14,716 nt of DNA from Dehalococcoidia bacterium (GTDB lineage: Bacteria; Chloroflexota; Dehalococcoidia; Lucifugimonadales; JAGWBF01): contig JAGWBG010000010.1 in assembly GCA_021296015.1 (NCBI GenBank), positions 1-14,716 of the forward strand, given 5' to 3'. The notes under the pieces were generated by a model. It saw only the letters and a program-made list of their open reading frames with translations. It did no database searches and had not been told where the DNA came from. Below are positions 5,874 to 12,165 of this stretch, piece by piece. Both the position numbers and the translations under genes were made by a program. Position 1 is the stretch's first letter; each line of letters starts with the position of its first letter.

Positions 5874-6422
5874 GACCCTCACCTCGCCTTCTGGGGTACT
5901 GGCAAGGAGGGATGTGAAGTCAAAGCCCCTGCGCTTTAGCTCCTCACTGCCACCCTGGTGGCGGTCGAGGATGGCGACTACCTTCACCACCGTACAGGCG
6001 GCGGCCTCCGCGGCCTCTATGGCGTGGAACAGGGATGCGCCGGTGGTGCAGGTGTCGTCAACTATGGCCACTCGGCTGCCTGGAGCCAGAGGGCCTTCCA
6101 CAAGCTGTCCGGTGCCGTGGGACTTGGCATCCTTGCGCACGATGAAGGCAGGGATAGAGCTGTCGTTCAGATGGCTGGTCAGGGCAACTGCCGCTACGAT
6201 TGGGTCAGCCCCCAGGGTTGGCCCTCCGATGGCCTGAGCGCCGGCCTCATTCAGGATGGGGAGGATGGCCTTGCCAATGAGGTATGCCCCCTCAGGGTCC
6301 AGGCTGAGCAAGCGGCCGTCGAAGTAATATTTGCTTTTTTGCCCCGAGGAGAGGGTAAAATCGCCGTATCTCAGCGCCCCCCTCTCCAGGGCGAGGCGAA
6401 GGAGTCGCTCTCCATCTGTCAC
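5685..6422 (-). CDS. pyrE: Orotate phosphoribosyltransferase with fused VapB-like antitoxin tail
   Basis: 245 residues from a GTG at 6422 that overlaps the nadD stop by one base (TAGTG), with AGGGAG eight bases upstream. Residues 1 to about 178 are a complete OPRT, which turns orotate and PRPP into OMP in UMP synthesis. The evidence is YGDFTLSSGQKSKYY (19-33), GGPTLGADP (66-74), the mobile loop RKDAKSHGTG (96-105) and the PRPP motif VDDTCTTGAS (121-130). OPRTs usually end near 180-215 residues. Here about 60 more follow, with FWNPPTIEELAFEQGV (198-213), DLEQVFGGWPEDADF (218-232) and FLKAIRRSR (235-243). These match the layout of short VapB-type antitoxins (FW..sLEELA..QGV.P..DL..l.g.WPED..f..Fl..iR). 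GC falls from about 65% in the catalytic part to about 54% in the tail. vapC overlaps the stop. Confidence 0.85.
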   Translation of the reverse strand: MTDGERLLRLALERGALRYGDFTLSSGQKSKYYFDGRLLSLDPEGAYLIGKAILPILNEAGAQAIGGPTLGADPIVAAVALTSHLNDSSIPAFIVRKDAKSHGTGQLVEGPLAPGSRVAIVDDTCTTGASLFHAIEAAEAAACTVVKVVAILDRHQGGSEELKRRGFDFTSLLASTPEGEVRVVQSESVDAPSRSSRFWNPPTIEELAFEQGVHPVKDLEQVFGGWPEDADFESFLKAIRRSRTE

Positions 6423-7030
6423 TAGCCCATCTCCCTATCCCCATACAGGCCGTATCGGCGAATATAATGCTCCACTTCGTGTGGAACCAGATAGCGCACT
6501 GATAGGCCCAGCGACACGCGACGGCGTATCTCTGTGCCGCTTATGTCCATCAACGGCCCTTCCAGGAGTACCACATTGCCGGACCCCGACTGGTCTATCG
6601 CGCTCAGGCCATGTTTCAGACTTCCTGGCCTTGGCATCGTCACAATGGTACAAAGCCTCAGAACTTCCTCCGGCTCCTTCCACCGGTGGAACTCGTCGGA
6701 AGAGTCGCTGCCCAGGATGAAATACAGGTCGTCTTCGCCACCTAGCTCATGGCGCATTTCTCTGAGCGTGTCTACCGTGTAGGTGGGACCCGGCCGTTCA
6801 ATCTCCATGGAAGACGCTCGAAAGAACGGGTTGGACGCTATGGCCATACGCACCATGTTCATACGATGATGGGCTGGCGAGAGAGCACGCCCTGACTTCA
6901 TCCAGGGTTGGCCCGTGGGTATAAATAGGACCTCTTCCAGTTCCATGCTCACCCGTGCATCCTCTGCGATGAGCAGGTGTCCGACGTGGATGGGGTCGAA
7001 AGTCCCCCCGAGTATGCCTACTCTCACCAC
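6422..7030 (-). CDS. nadD: Nicotinate-nucleotide adenylyltransferase
   Basis: 202 residues from the GTG at 7030, which overlaps the obg stop by one base (TAGTG); GGAG lies eight bases upstream. The next GTG (7027) is also possible, while the open frame's earlier GTG (7039) lies inside obg and is less likely. The nucleotidyltransferase signature GGTFDPIHVGH is at 8-18, with the (H/T)xGH-type His15 and His18. The C-terminal ISGTEIRR (about 163-170) is the ISxTxIR motif that binds ATP phosphates, here with Gly in one usual Ser position. DLYFILGSDSSDEFHRW in the middle matches the NadD/NMNAT fold. It makes deamido-NAD from nicotinate mononucleotide and ATP. Placement next to obg is common in bacteria, and the CinA-C gene in the same run would feed it substrate. 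Confidence 0.93.
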   Translation of the reverse strand: MVRVGILGGTFDPIHVGHLLIAEDARVSMELEEVLFIPTGQPWMKSGRALSPAHHRMNMVRMAIASNPFFRASSMEIERPGPTYTVDTLREMRHELGGEDDLYFILGSDSSDEFHRWKEPEEVLRLCTIVTMPRPGSLKHGLSAIDQSGSGNVVLLEGPLMDISGTEIRRRVSLGLSVRYLVPHEVEHYIRRYGLYGDREMG

Positions 7031-8292
7031 TAGAACCACTCCATATCCACGCCACCGATTCGCACCGTATCGCCGGGCTGCACCCCCATATCTTCCAAGA
7101 CTTTGGCAGCGCCAACCCGTTGTAGCTCCCTCCAGAGCTGCACCATCACCCGCCAGTCTTTCATGTTGGCAAGGGGAATCAGGCGCTCCACCCTGGGAGC
7201 GTATATCTGATACACCCCGTTCTCGTAAGTCACCCTGAAAGCCTCTTTCATCCGCGGCTTGACAATAGCCGGCCCATCAGGACGTATTTTCAGGTCGTAC
7301 TTGGGCAGGTCGTCCAGCGCTTCCAGTACCTTCCCCAGTAGAATGTCCACGCCTTCTCCCGTTGCGGCGGACACAAAGAACACGGGAACACCCTGGGCCT
7401 CCAGTTCTTTCCGCAGCGATGGAGATACTTGGGCAACCTCTGGTATATCAATCTTGTTTACTACCATAAACTGGGGCTTCTTGCCCATTGCAATGTCGAA
7501 CGAGATTAGCTCCCTGTTTATGAGACGCCAATCTCTCAGCACATCCTCGGACATTCCGTCAAGGAGATGGAGTAGCAGGCGGGTCCGCTCGGCGTGGCGA
7601 AGGAACTCATGGCCTAGCCCGATGCCCTTATGTGCCCCCTCGATAAGGCCTGGGACTTCCATCATCACGAAGTCTTTGTTTCTCGACGACACCACCCCCA
7701 GCACGGGGTCGGTGGTGGTGAACGGGTAGGGGGCTATCTTGGGCTTGGCGGCAGAGCATACGGATAGCAAGGTGGACTTTCCGGCGTTGGGTTGCCCTAT
7801 GACTCCCACGTCCGCCAGCAGCTTGAGCTCCAGAAGCAGGGTGGCACCCTCACCCTCCTCGCCCTTCTCTGCAAGTATAGGCTCCTGGTGGGTAGAAGTC
7901 GCGAAACGGGCATATCCGAACCCCCCAGAGCCACCTCGCGCGACCATCACGGGCTTCGCATCAGATATGTCGGCCAGGGCTTCCCTGCCATTGTCCCCAG
8001 TCAGCCTCCAGACCACTGTGCCGATGGGTACGGATATGAGGACGTCCTCGCCGTTGGCGCCACGCTTCTTGTTGCTGCCACCGTGGGCTGCCCGCTTGGC
8101 CCTCCAGGTGGTATGGTACTTCAGATGAAGAAGGGTGTTCAGAGAGCGATCGCCGACTATATACACGTTTCCACCCGTTCCGCCGTCCCCACCGTTCGGG
8201 CCGCCTTTAGGGACGAATTTCTCCCTGCGGAAGCTTATACAGCCATTTCCACCGCCACCTGCTCTTACTGTTATCTTTGCAATATCTATCAT
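7030..8292 (-). CDS. obg: Obg/CgtA ribosome-assembly GTPase
   Basis: 420 residues from the ATG at 8292. The Obg fold starts at once (MIDIAKITVRAGGGGNGC), so the 40-codon upstream extension of the frame is not real. Domains are a glycine-rich Obg fold (1-158, FRREKFVPKGGPNGGDGG at 21-38), a G domain (about 159-332) and a C-terminal OCT domain (about 335-420). G motifs are GQPNAGKS (166-173), EVPG (212-215), NKID (279-282) and SAATG (308-312). The G3 motif is usually DxPG; the Asp is Glu212 here (codon GAA). Obg binds the 50S subunit and links GTP/ppGpp level to ribosome maturation and, in some bacteria, to replication control. No SD is seen before the start; a TATATA lies six bases upstream. 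It heads the leftward operon and faces the candidate oriC. Confidence 0.95.
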   Translation of the reverse strand: MIDIAKITVRAGGGGNGCISFRREKFVPKGGPNGGDGGTGGNVYIVGDRSLNTLLHLKYHTTWRAKRAAHGGSNKKRGANGEDVLISVPIGTVVWRLTGDNGREALADISDAKPVMVARGGSGGFGYARFATSTHQEPILAEKGEEGEGATLLLELKLLADVGVIGQPNAGKSTLLSVCSAAKPKIAPYPFTTTDPVLGVVSSRNKDFVMMEVPGLIEGAHKGIGLGHEFLRHAERTRLLLHLLDGMSEDVLRDWRLINRELISFDIAMGKKPQFMVVNKIDIPEVAQVSPSLRKELEAQGVPVFFVSAATGEGVDILLGKVLEALDDLPKYDLKIRPDGPAIVKPRMKEAFRVTYENGVYQIYAPRVERLIPLANMKDWRVMVQLWRELQRVGAAKVLEDMGVQPGDTVRIGGVDMEWF

Positions 8293-8580
8293 GAGATGTA
8301 TATATTTGGTATGTGTATATAGAGTAACAGGAATAATATTAGTGTTGACTGTGTTGGTAACTACACGTGAGTGTGCTTTGTGCCGGTGTGCATTGTAACA
8401 CCATTTTATCACGTCTTGCCGTGGAAAAGGCTGATGGTGAAGTGGATAAGTGGACCAGGTAGGAAAGGGGTGAATTTTTAATGGTATGCTGACTTGTGGA
8501 TCCTGGAGATTTAGTGAGGTTTTTCACATGTCAGGAAGAGGTATCCACTAAAAAGGGCATGTTATCCACGAATATATGTT
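8293..8580. other. oriC: Candidate chromosomal origin (oriC): DnaA-box cluster plus AT-rich stretch
   Basis: This non-coding gap between obg and dnaA holds several matches to the DnaA box TTWTNCACA. On the plus strand they are TTTTTCACA (8520-8528, full match), GTATCCACT (8541-8549) and TTATCCACG (8562-8570). On the minus strand they are TTTTCCACG (8420-8428), TTATCCACT (8441-8449) and GGATCCACA (8495-8503). Six sites in about 150 bases, in both orientations, are more than expected by chance. Next to them, 8293-8345 is AT-rich and could be the unwinding element. The position just downstream of dnaA corresponds to the dnaA-dnaN interval that holds oriC in many bacteria, though dnaN is replaced by obg here. 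No gene or tRNA is seen in the gap. Confidence 0.6.
8299..8304 (-). promoter_or_regulatory. Possible leaderless -10 element for obg
   Basis: On the minus strand TATATA is followed by CATCTC and then ATG, the same six-base spacing as the TATAAT before the left DUF3800 gene. There is no SD. The surroundings are AT-rich and contain another TATATA about 15 bases further upstream, so a chance match cannot be excluded. No good -35 was found. Confidence 0.35.
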
Positions 8581-8585
8581 TCGCG

Positions 8586-9929
8586 CTAGCTGAAGATGGC
8601 CTCTTTGATGTCCAGAACATCCTGCCGTAGTTGGGAGTCCACGTTAATTTCGTAGTTCACTTTCCCCACGGCATTTATGACGGTGGCATGGTCCCTGTCG
8701 CCCAGGAGTCTGCCTATCTCGGTGTCCTTCATGCCAAGCGCTTCATGCAGAAGGTACATAGCCACGTGCCGCGCTCGCACGATTCCCTTTTTACGGCTTG
8801 CTCCGGTCAGGTCGTCGTTGGTGACCCGGAACTTTCTGTTGACCTCCTCCATGATTCTGTCCGGGCTTGCGGAGCGACGAGACAGGTCCGGCATAAAATC
8901 AGCAATAGCCTGGGAGGCCAGTTCAAGGGTTATGGGTCTGCCCGTTAGCTTTGCAAGGGCCGCTATTCGATTGAGGCACCCTTCCAACTCTCTGACGTTT
9001 TTCTGTACCTTCTTGGCTACGAACTCGGTGATACTGTCATCCAAGCCAAGGTCCATCTGTTCTGCCTTGGTCCGGAGTATGGCCATGCGGGTCTCAAGGT
9101 CGGGGGGCTGCACGTCGGCGATAAGGCCCCACTCGAAACGAGAGCGCAACCTGTCCTCCAGCAAGGCCAGGGCCTTTGGGGGCCGGTCCGACGTCAGGAC
9201 TATCTGTCTGTTTGAGTTATGCAGGTCGTTGAAGGTGTGAAAGAAACCCTCCTGGGTCTGTTCCTTTCCGCTGATAAACTGGATGTCATCCATAAGGAGG
9301 ACCTCTACGCTTCTATATTTTGCGCGAAAGTCTTCGGTGGTCCTGCCCCTTATGGCGGTGATGAACTCGTTGGTAAACTGCTCACATGTGACGTATATGA
9401 AGCTCAACCCCTCGGAAACGCATGTGTGGCCGATGGCGTGGAGGAGATGGGTCTTGCCCAATCCGACGCCCGAGTAAATGAACAGGGGGTTGTAGCTCCG
9501 TCCCGGGGCTTCAGCAACGGCCCGGGCCGCGCTGTAGGGTAGCCTGTTGGAGGGGCCGACTACAAAGCTGTTGAAATTGTACTTTCCGTTGAGCCTATAT
9601 TGGGGAGTTTGAATGGTGCGGTGAGCGGGTCTCTGGTCATCGGCGACAGGCGACTCGCTGCCGTTGCTCGGCGCTGTGTTTCTAACCTGGAATTGAACCT
9701 GCAGGGGCCGGCCGGCTATCTTTTGAGCGGTGCTCTGGATGCTCTGGTACATGCGCCTCTCCAGCCACTCTATGGCGAAGGGCGTGGCCACCTCCACGGC
9801 AAGGAGATTATCGGATATGGAAACTCCCTGGGTATCTTTTAGCCAGGTCTCGTAGGTAGACGGGTTTACTTGAAGCTGCAAGTCTCCAAGGACGGCCTTC
9901 CATGTGTCTATTGCGTGAGTGTCTGCCAT
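8586..9929 (-). CDS. dnaA: Chromosomal replication initiator DnaA
   Basis: 447 residues from the ATG at 9929, where domain I begins (DTWKAVLGDLQLQ). No SD is visible, and the 27-codon upstream extension does not look like DnaA. Domain I covers about 1-85 and domain II is a short linker with NGSESPVADD. The AAA+ domain starts at YNFNSFVVGPSN (117-128), with Walker A GVGLGKTH (144-151), Walker B LLMDDIQF (211-218), the sensor-1 region LTSD (235-238) and sensor-2 Arg303 in VRELEG. Domain IV carries GDRDHATVINAV (420-431), where the usual motif is GGRDHTTV; the second Gly is Asp and the first Thr is Ala, in the DNA-contacting helix. It binds ATP, assembles on oriC and opens the DNA. It is divergent from fmt, with a 430-base spacer. 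Confidence 0.97.
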   Translation of the reverse strand: MADTHAIDTWKAVLGDLQLQVNPSTYETWLKDTQGVSISDNLLAVEVATPFAIEWLERRMYQSIQSTAQKIAGRPLQVQFQVRNTAPSNGSESPVADDQRPAHRTIQTPQYRLNGKYNFNSFVVGPSNRLPYSAARAVAEAPGRSYNPLFIYSGVGLGKTHLLHAIGHTCVSEGLSFIYVTCEQFTNEFITAIRGRTTEDFRAKYRSVEVLLMDDIQFISGKEQTQEGFFHTFNDLHNSNRQIVLTSDRPPKALALLEDRLRSRFEWGLIADVQPPDLETRMAILRTKAEQMDLGLDDSITEFVAKKVQKNVRELEGCLNRIAALAKLTGRPITLELASQAIADFMPDLSRRSASPDRIMEEVNRKFRVTNDDLTGASRKKGIVRARHVAMYLLHEALGMKDTEIGRLLGDRDHATVINAVGKVNYEINVDSQLRQDVLDIKEAIFS

Positions 9930-9965
9930 GGGGTGTTTCACCGGAAAAAGTTTTGATAGGCCATG

Positions 9966-9994
9966 AGGATAGCAGCTCTTAGGAATGTGTGCAA
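9966..9994 (-). promoter_or_regulatory. Candidate dnaA promoter
   Basis: On the minus strand TGC-TATCCT (extended -10, hexamer 9971-9966) has TTGCAC 17 bases upstream (9994-9989). The start would be near 9959, a leader of about 30 bases before the dnaA ATG. The -35 match is poor (3 of 6). Confidence 0.35.
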
Positions 9995-10010
9995 GGGATG
10001 ATAGCCGCAA

Positions 10011-10019
10011 TTTTTCACT
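10011..10019 (+). promoter_or_regulatory. Possible DnaA box upstream of dnaA
   Basis: TTTTTCACT matches TTWTNCACA in 8 of 9 positions and closely resembles the 8520-8528 site. It lies just upstream of the candidate dnaA promoter, where DnaA autoregulation would act. It is a single site, so the evidence is weak. Confidence 0.3.
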
Positions 10020-10142
10020 TATGTCCTTGTCTGTGTCGTTTCTAGTAATTTTCTTAAATAAATATTAGAGTTTCTTTAGTACAATAGTGCATGTAGACAA
10101 TCCTAACTTCGGTTGTCACTCCGAATGTCCCGTCACGTCATT

Positions 10143-10178
10143 CCGAGTCAGCCTGCGGTCCGCCGAAGGCTGACTCGG
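10143..10178. repeat. Perfect 12-bp inverted repeat in the dnaA-fmt spacer
   Basis: CCGAGTCAGCCT (10143-10154) is exactly complementary to AGGCTGACTCGG (10167-10178), with a 12-base GC-rich loop. It is preceded by GTCATT, giving the GTCATTCCG start also seen at 12942-12950. It looks like a REP- or MITE-type dispersed element rather than a terminator: no T-run follows and both flanking genes point away. Confidence 0.75.
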
Positions 10179-10234
10179 GGTGGCAGATTAAAAGGGACCT
10201 GACTGACGCTTGAAATTGACATCATTTCTCCGCT

Positions 10235-10340
10235 ATTCTGTCGAAAGTCGTAGACCCGCCGGGGAGAGGCAGAATCCAGAGTTGGGGTAAGGGCGGATTC
10301 CGGCCCTTGGCCTACGCCAGGGCAGGCTCTGGGCCGGAAT
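10235..10340. repeat. Two nested-type inverted repeats (ATTCTG/CAGAAT and ATTCCGGCCC/GGGCCGGAAT)
   Basis: ATTCTG (10235-10240) pairs with CAGAAT (10270-10275). ATTCCGGCCC (10297-10306) pairs perfectly with GGGCCGGAAT (10331-10340) around a 24-base loop. The stretch GAATCCAGAGTTGGGGT (10272-10288) matches 14 of 17 bases of GAATCCAGGGTTAGTGT at 12961-12977, tying this spacer to the rplY-gyrB spacer. The last arm ends 19 bases before the chosen fmt start. Confidence 0.65.
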
Positions 10341-10359
10341 GACGAAGAAGGGGGGCGGA

Positions 10360-11316
10360 ATGAATGACCGGGGAGATATGCGCTTAGTCTTCATGGGCAC
10401 CCCTGCCTACGTCCTGCCAGTTCTGGAAGCCCTCCTTTCGCCGGGCTTCCAGGTAGTAGGCGTCTATACTCAGCCGGACAGACCCAGTGGTCGGGGGCGT
10501 GTCTCCGAACCTCCGCCGGTCAAGAGCTTTGCTTTGGAGCACGGCATAAGGGTGTTCCAGCCGGCGTCTTTGAGGAGGTCCGAGGTACAGTCCGAATTGG
10601 CCTCCCTCAGTCCTGACGTGATTGTTGTGGCAGCTTACGGCAAAATTCTGCCGTCGGAGGTGCTGAACATACCTCCCTACGGGTGTGTGAACGTGCATCC
10701 CTCTCTGCTGCCCCAATATCGGGGTCCTTCTCCGGTTGCTACGGCCATCCTGGAAGGGAAGGCTCATACCGGCACAACCCTAATGCTGCTGGACGAGGGA
10801 ATGGACACAGGACCCATCCTGGCCGCCAGACAGGTCCCCATAGATTCAGGGACCACCACTGAAATCCTCACCCCCGTCTTGTTAGGCGTGGGGGCGGACC
10901 TTCTCAGCGAAGTCCTTCCTCTCTTGCTGAAGGGCAAGGTTACGCCTCAACCCCAGGACGACAGCCGCGCCACTGTCACCAGGAAGCTGGAGAAGAGGGA
11001 CGGAGAGGTCAACTGGGGCCTTCCCGCCGAAGAAATAGAGAGCAGGCTCCGGGCTTTCACTCCCTGGCCCGGCCTGTTCACCTACTGGCAGGGAAAGATG
11101 CTCAAGATACTGTCGGCCAAGCCCCTGGCCGGAGGAGTCCCCGGAGAGCCCGGGCTTGTGGTGCCCCTTGATGGTCGGGACGTTGCCGTGGGAGTGGTGA
11201 CCGGCAGAGGCATCTTCGGCCTCAAAAGTCTTCAGATGGAGGGCAGGCGCGCCGTCAACTCTGAGGAGTTTGTCAGGGGGTACGGGAACTTTCTCGGCTC
11301 GGCGCTGCCAAGCTGA
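10360..11316 (+). CDS. fmt: Methionyl-tRNA formyltransferase
   Basis: 318 residues from the ATG at 10360, with AAGGGGGG at 10348-10355 upstream. An ATG at 10378 would start MRLVFMGTP, nearer the family norm, but its SD (GGGGAG) is only two bases away. The N-terminal Rossmann-like formyl-transferase domain has the catalytic trio Asn111 and His113 (NVHPSLLP) and Asp149 (LDEGMDTGP), with the SLLPxYRGPSP signature at 115-125. The C-terminal OB-like domain follows from about residue 208 (EKRDGEVNWG). It formylates Met-tRNA(fMet) using 10-formyl-THF for initiation. The def gene, its usual partner, is not in the window. It converges on the second DUF3800 gene with an eight-base gap and no terminator hairpin. 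Confidence 0.95.
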   Translation: MNDRGDMRLVFMGTPAYVLPVLEALLSPGFQVVGVYTQPDRPSGRGRVSEPPPVKSFALEHGIRVFQPASLRRSEVQSELASLSPDVIVVAAYGKILPSEVLNIPPYGCVNVHPSLLPQYRGPSPVATAILEGKAHTGTTLMLLDEGMDTGPILAARQVPIDSGTTTEILTPVLLGVGADLLSEVLPLLLKGKVTPQPQDDSRATVTRKLEKRDGEVNWGLPAEEIESRLRAFTPWPGLFTYWQGKMLKILSAKPLAGGVPGEPGLVVPLDGRDVAVGVVTGRGIFGLKSLQMEGRRAVNSEEFVRGYGNFLGSALPS

Positions 11317-11324
11317 TCGGTGAC

Positions 11325-12083
11325 TTACGTCTGCACTTGGTACAATACCTGCAGAACGTGGCCCTCCTCCAAGGCGGTGTACTGGGGGTTGGGCCGAGAG
11401 GGTTGATGGAGTTGGCGTCGCAGGAAGTAGGCGCACATGTCGGCTAGCTGGGTGCAGTGGGAATCTTGAGAGCAGACAAAATGGATATTTTCTAGGACGG
11501 CGCCTGTGGGTAGGTCCGTCTCGCTCTTGAGGAGCTGCTGCATCAACTGGGGACCGGCGCCTTTGCCCAGGTCGGCGATAATGGCGGCCCGTTCCTTTAT
11601 CTTCCAGAGTTCTCCACTGTGCATCTCTTCCGAGGACATGAGAGCCATATTCAACTCGTCCATGTAAATGTCCAGGGAGAAAACAAGGCGGGAGAAAGCT
11701 GGTTCCCAGAGGCCTTGGTGCCGATTGTCCTCTTGTCCGTCGGATGCGTACTCCTGCTTGTCCACGTAGGCGGCAATCAGGGGTGTTTGCCTCTGTATCA
11801 GGATGTCTAGGAGGGCGTCAATGAACTGGAGGCGTCTGGTCTTCGTCCAGGAGGAGAAGAAGCCCTTTCCCTGTACTATATCGGCGGCCTGTAGCTCTGT
11901 CGGTGCGCCGGCCTCGCCAAGGCTTCTCCCAAGGTAAAGGTAGCATATTTGGGAGAACAATACCTTTATCTCGTTCCACTGGTCTTCATGGACCATCAGC
12001 CCCACGTATACGTGATGGGGTTGATTTGGGTCATTAAGGCTGGTGCCAGTATTCCCTGATTCACCCAGATAGACCAGGTACAC
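11325..12083 (-). CDS. DUF3800 domain protein with altered DESG motif
   Basis: 252 residues from a GTG at 12083, supported by a G-rich SD (GAGGGGGG) about five bases upstream. It opens YLVYLGESGNTG (2-13), the DUF3800 signature, but the first Asp is Gly7 (codon GGT, one base from GAT). Other family marks are the ELQAADI segment (64-70) and the C-terminal DSHCTQLADMCAYFLRR (207-223), the QLADL.AY motif of the family. DUF3800 is predicted to have an RNase H-like fold with carboxylate metal ligands, so loss of Asp7 may weaken or abolish catalysis. It lies 82 bases after rplY on the same strand and may be cotranscribed with it. It is an odd occupant of the dnaA-gyrB neighbourhood and probably an insertion. 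The function is unknown. Confidence 0.8.
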   Translation of the reverse strand: MYLVYLGESGNTGTSLNDPNQPHHVYVGLMVHEDQWNEIKVLFSQICYLYLGRSLGEAGAPTELQAADIVQGKGFFSSWTKTRRLQFIDALLDILIQRQTPLIAAYVDKQEYASDGQEDNRHQGLWEPAFSRLVFSLDIYMDELNMALMSSEEMHSGELWKIKERAAIIADLGKGAGPQLMQQLLKSETDLPTGAVLENIHFVCSQDSHCTQLADMCAYFLRRQLHQPSRPNPQYTALEEGHVLQVLYQVQT

Positions 12084-12165
12084 GGTGGCCCCCCCTCTCT
12101 TTGCGCTTCTTCACCCAAATATCCGACGGGTATCCGGAGACGGGAGGACTCTCCCCTTTCGGAAG

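Noticed and set aside
5890..5920. Possible internal promoter before the antitoxin part (TTGACT on the minus strand)
   Set aside because: No -10 hexamer at an acceptable spacing.
10216..10221. TTGACA in the dnaA-fmt spacer
   Set aside because: The nearest -10-like hexamer (TATTCT, 10234) is only 12 bases away, and it lies among repeats.
12142..12155. GGGAG-GACT-CTCCC hairpin between the DUF3800 gene and rplY, considered as terminator
   Set aside because: Only five base pairs and no T-run on the relevant strand.
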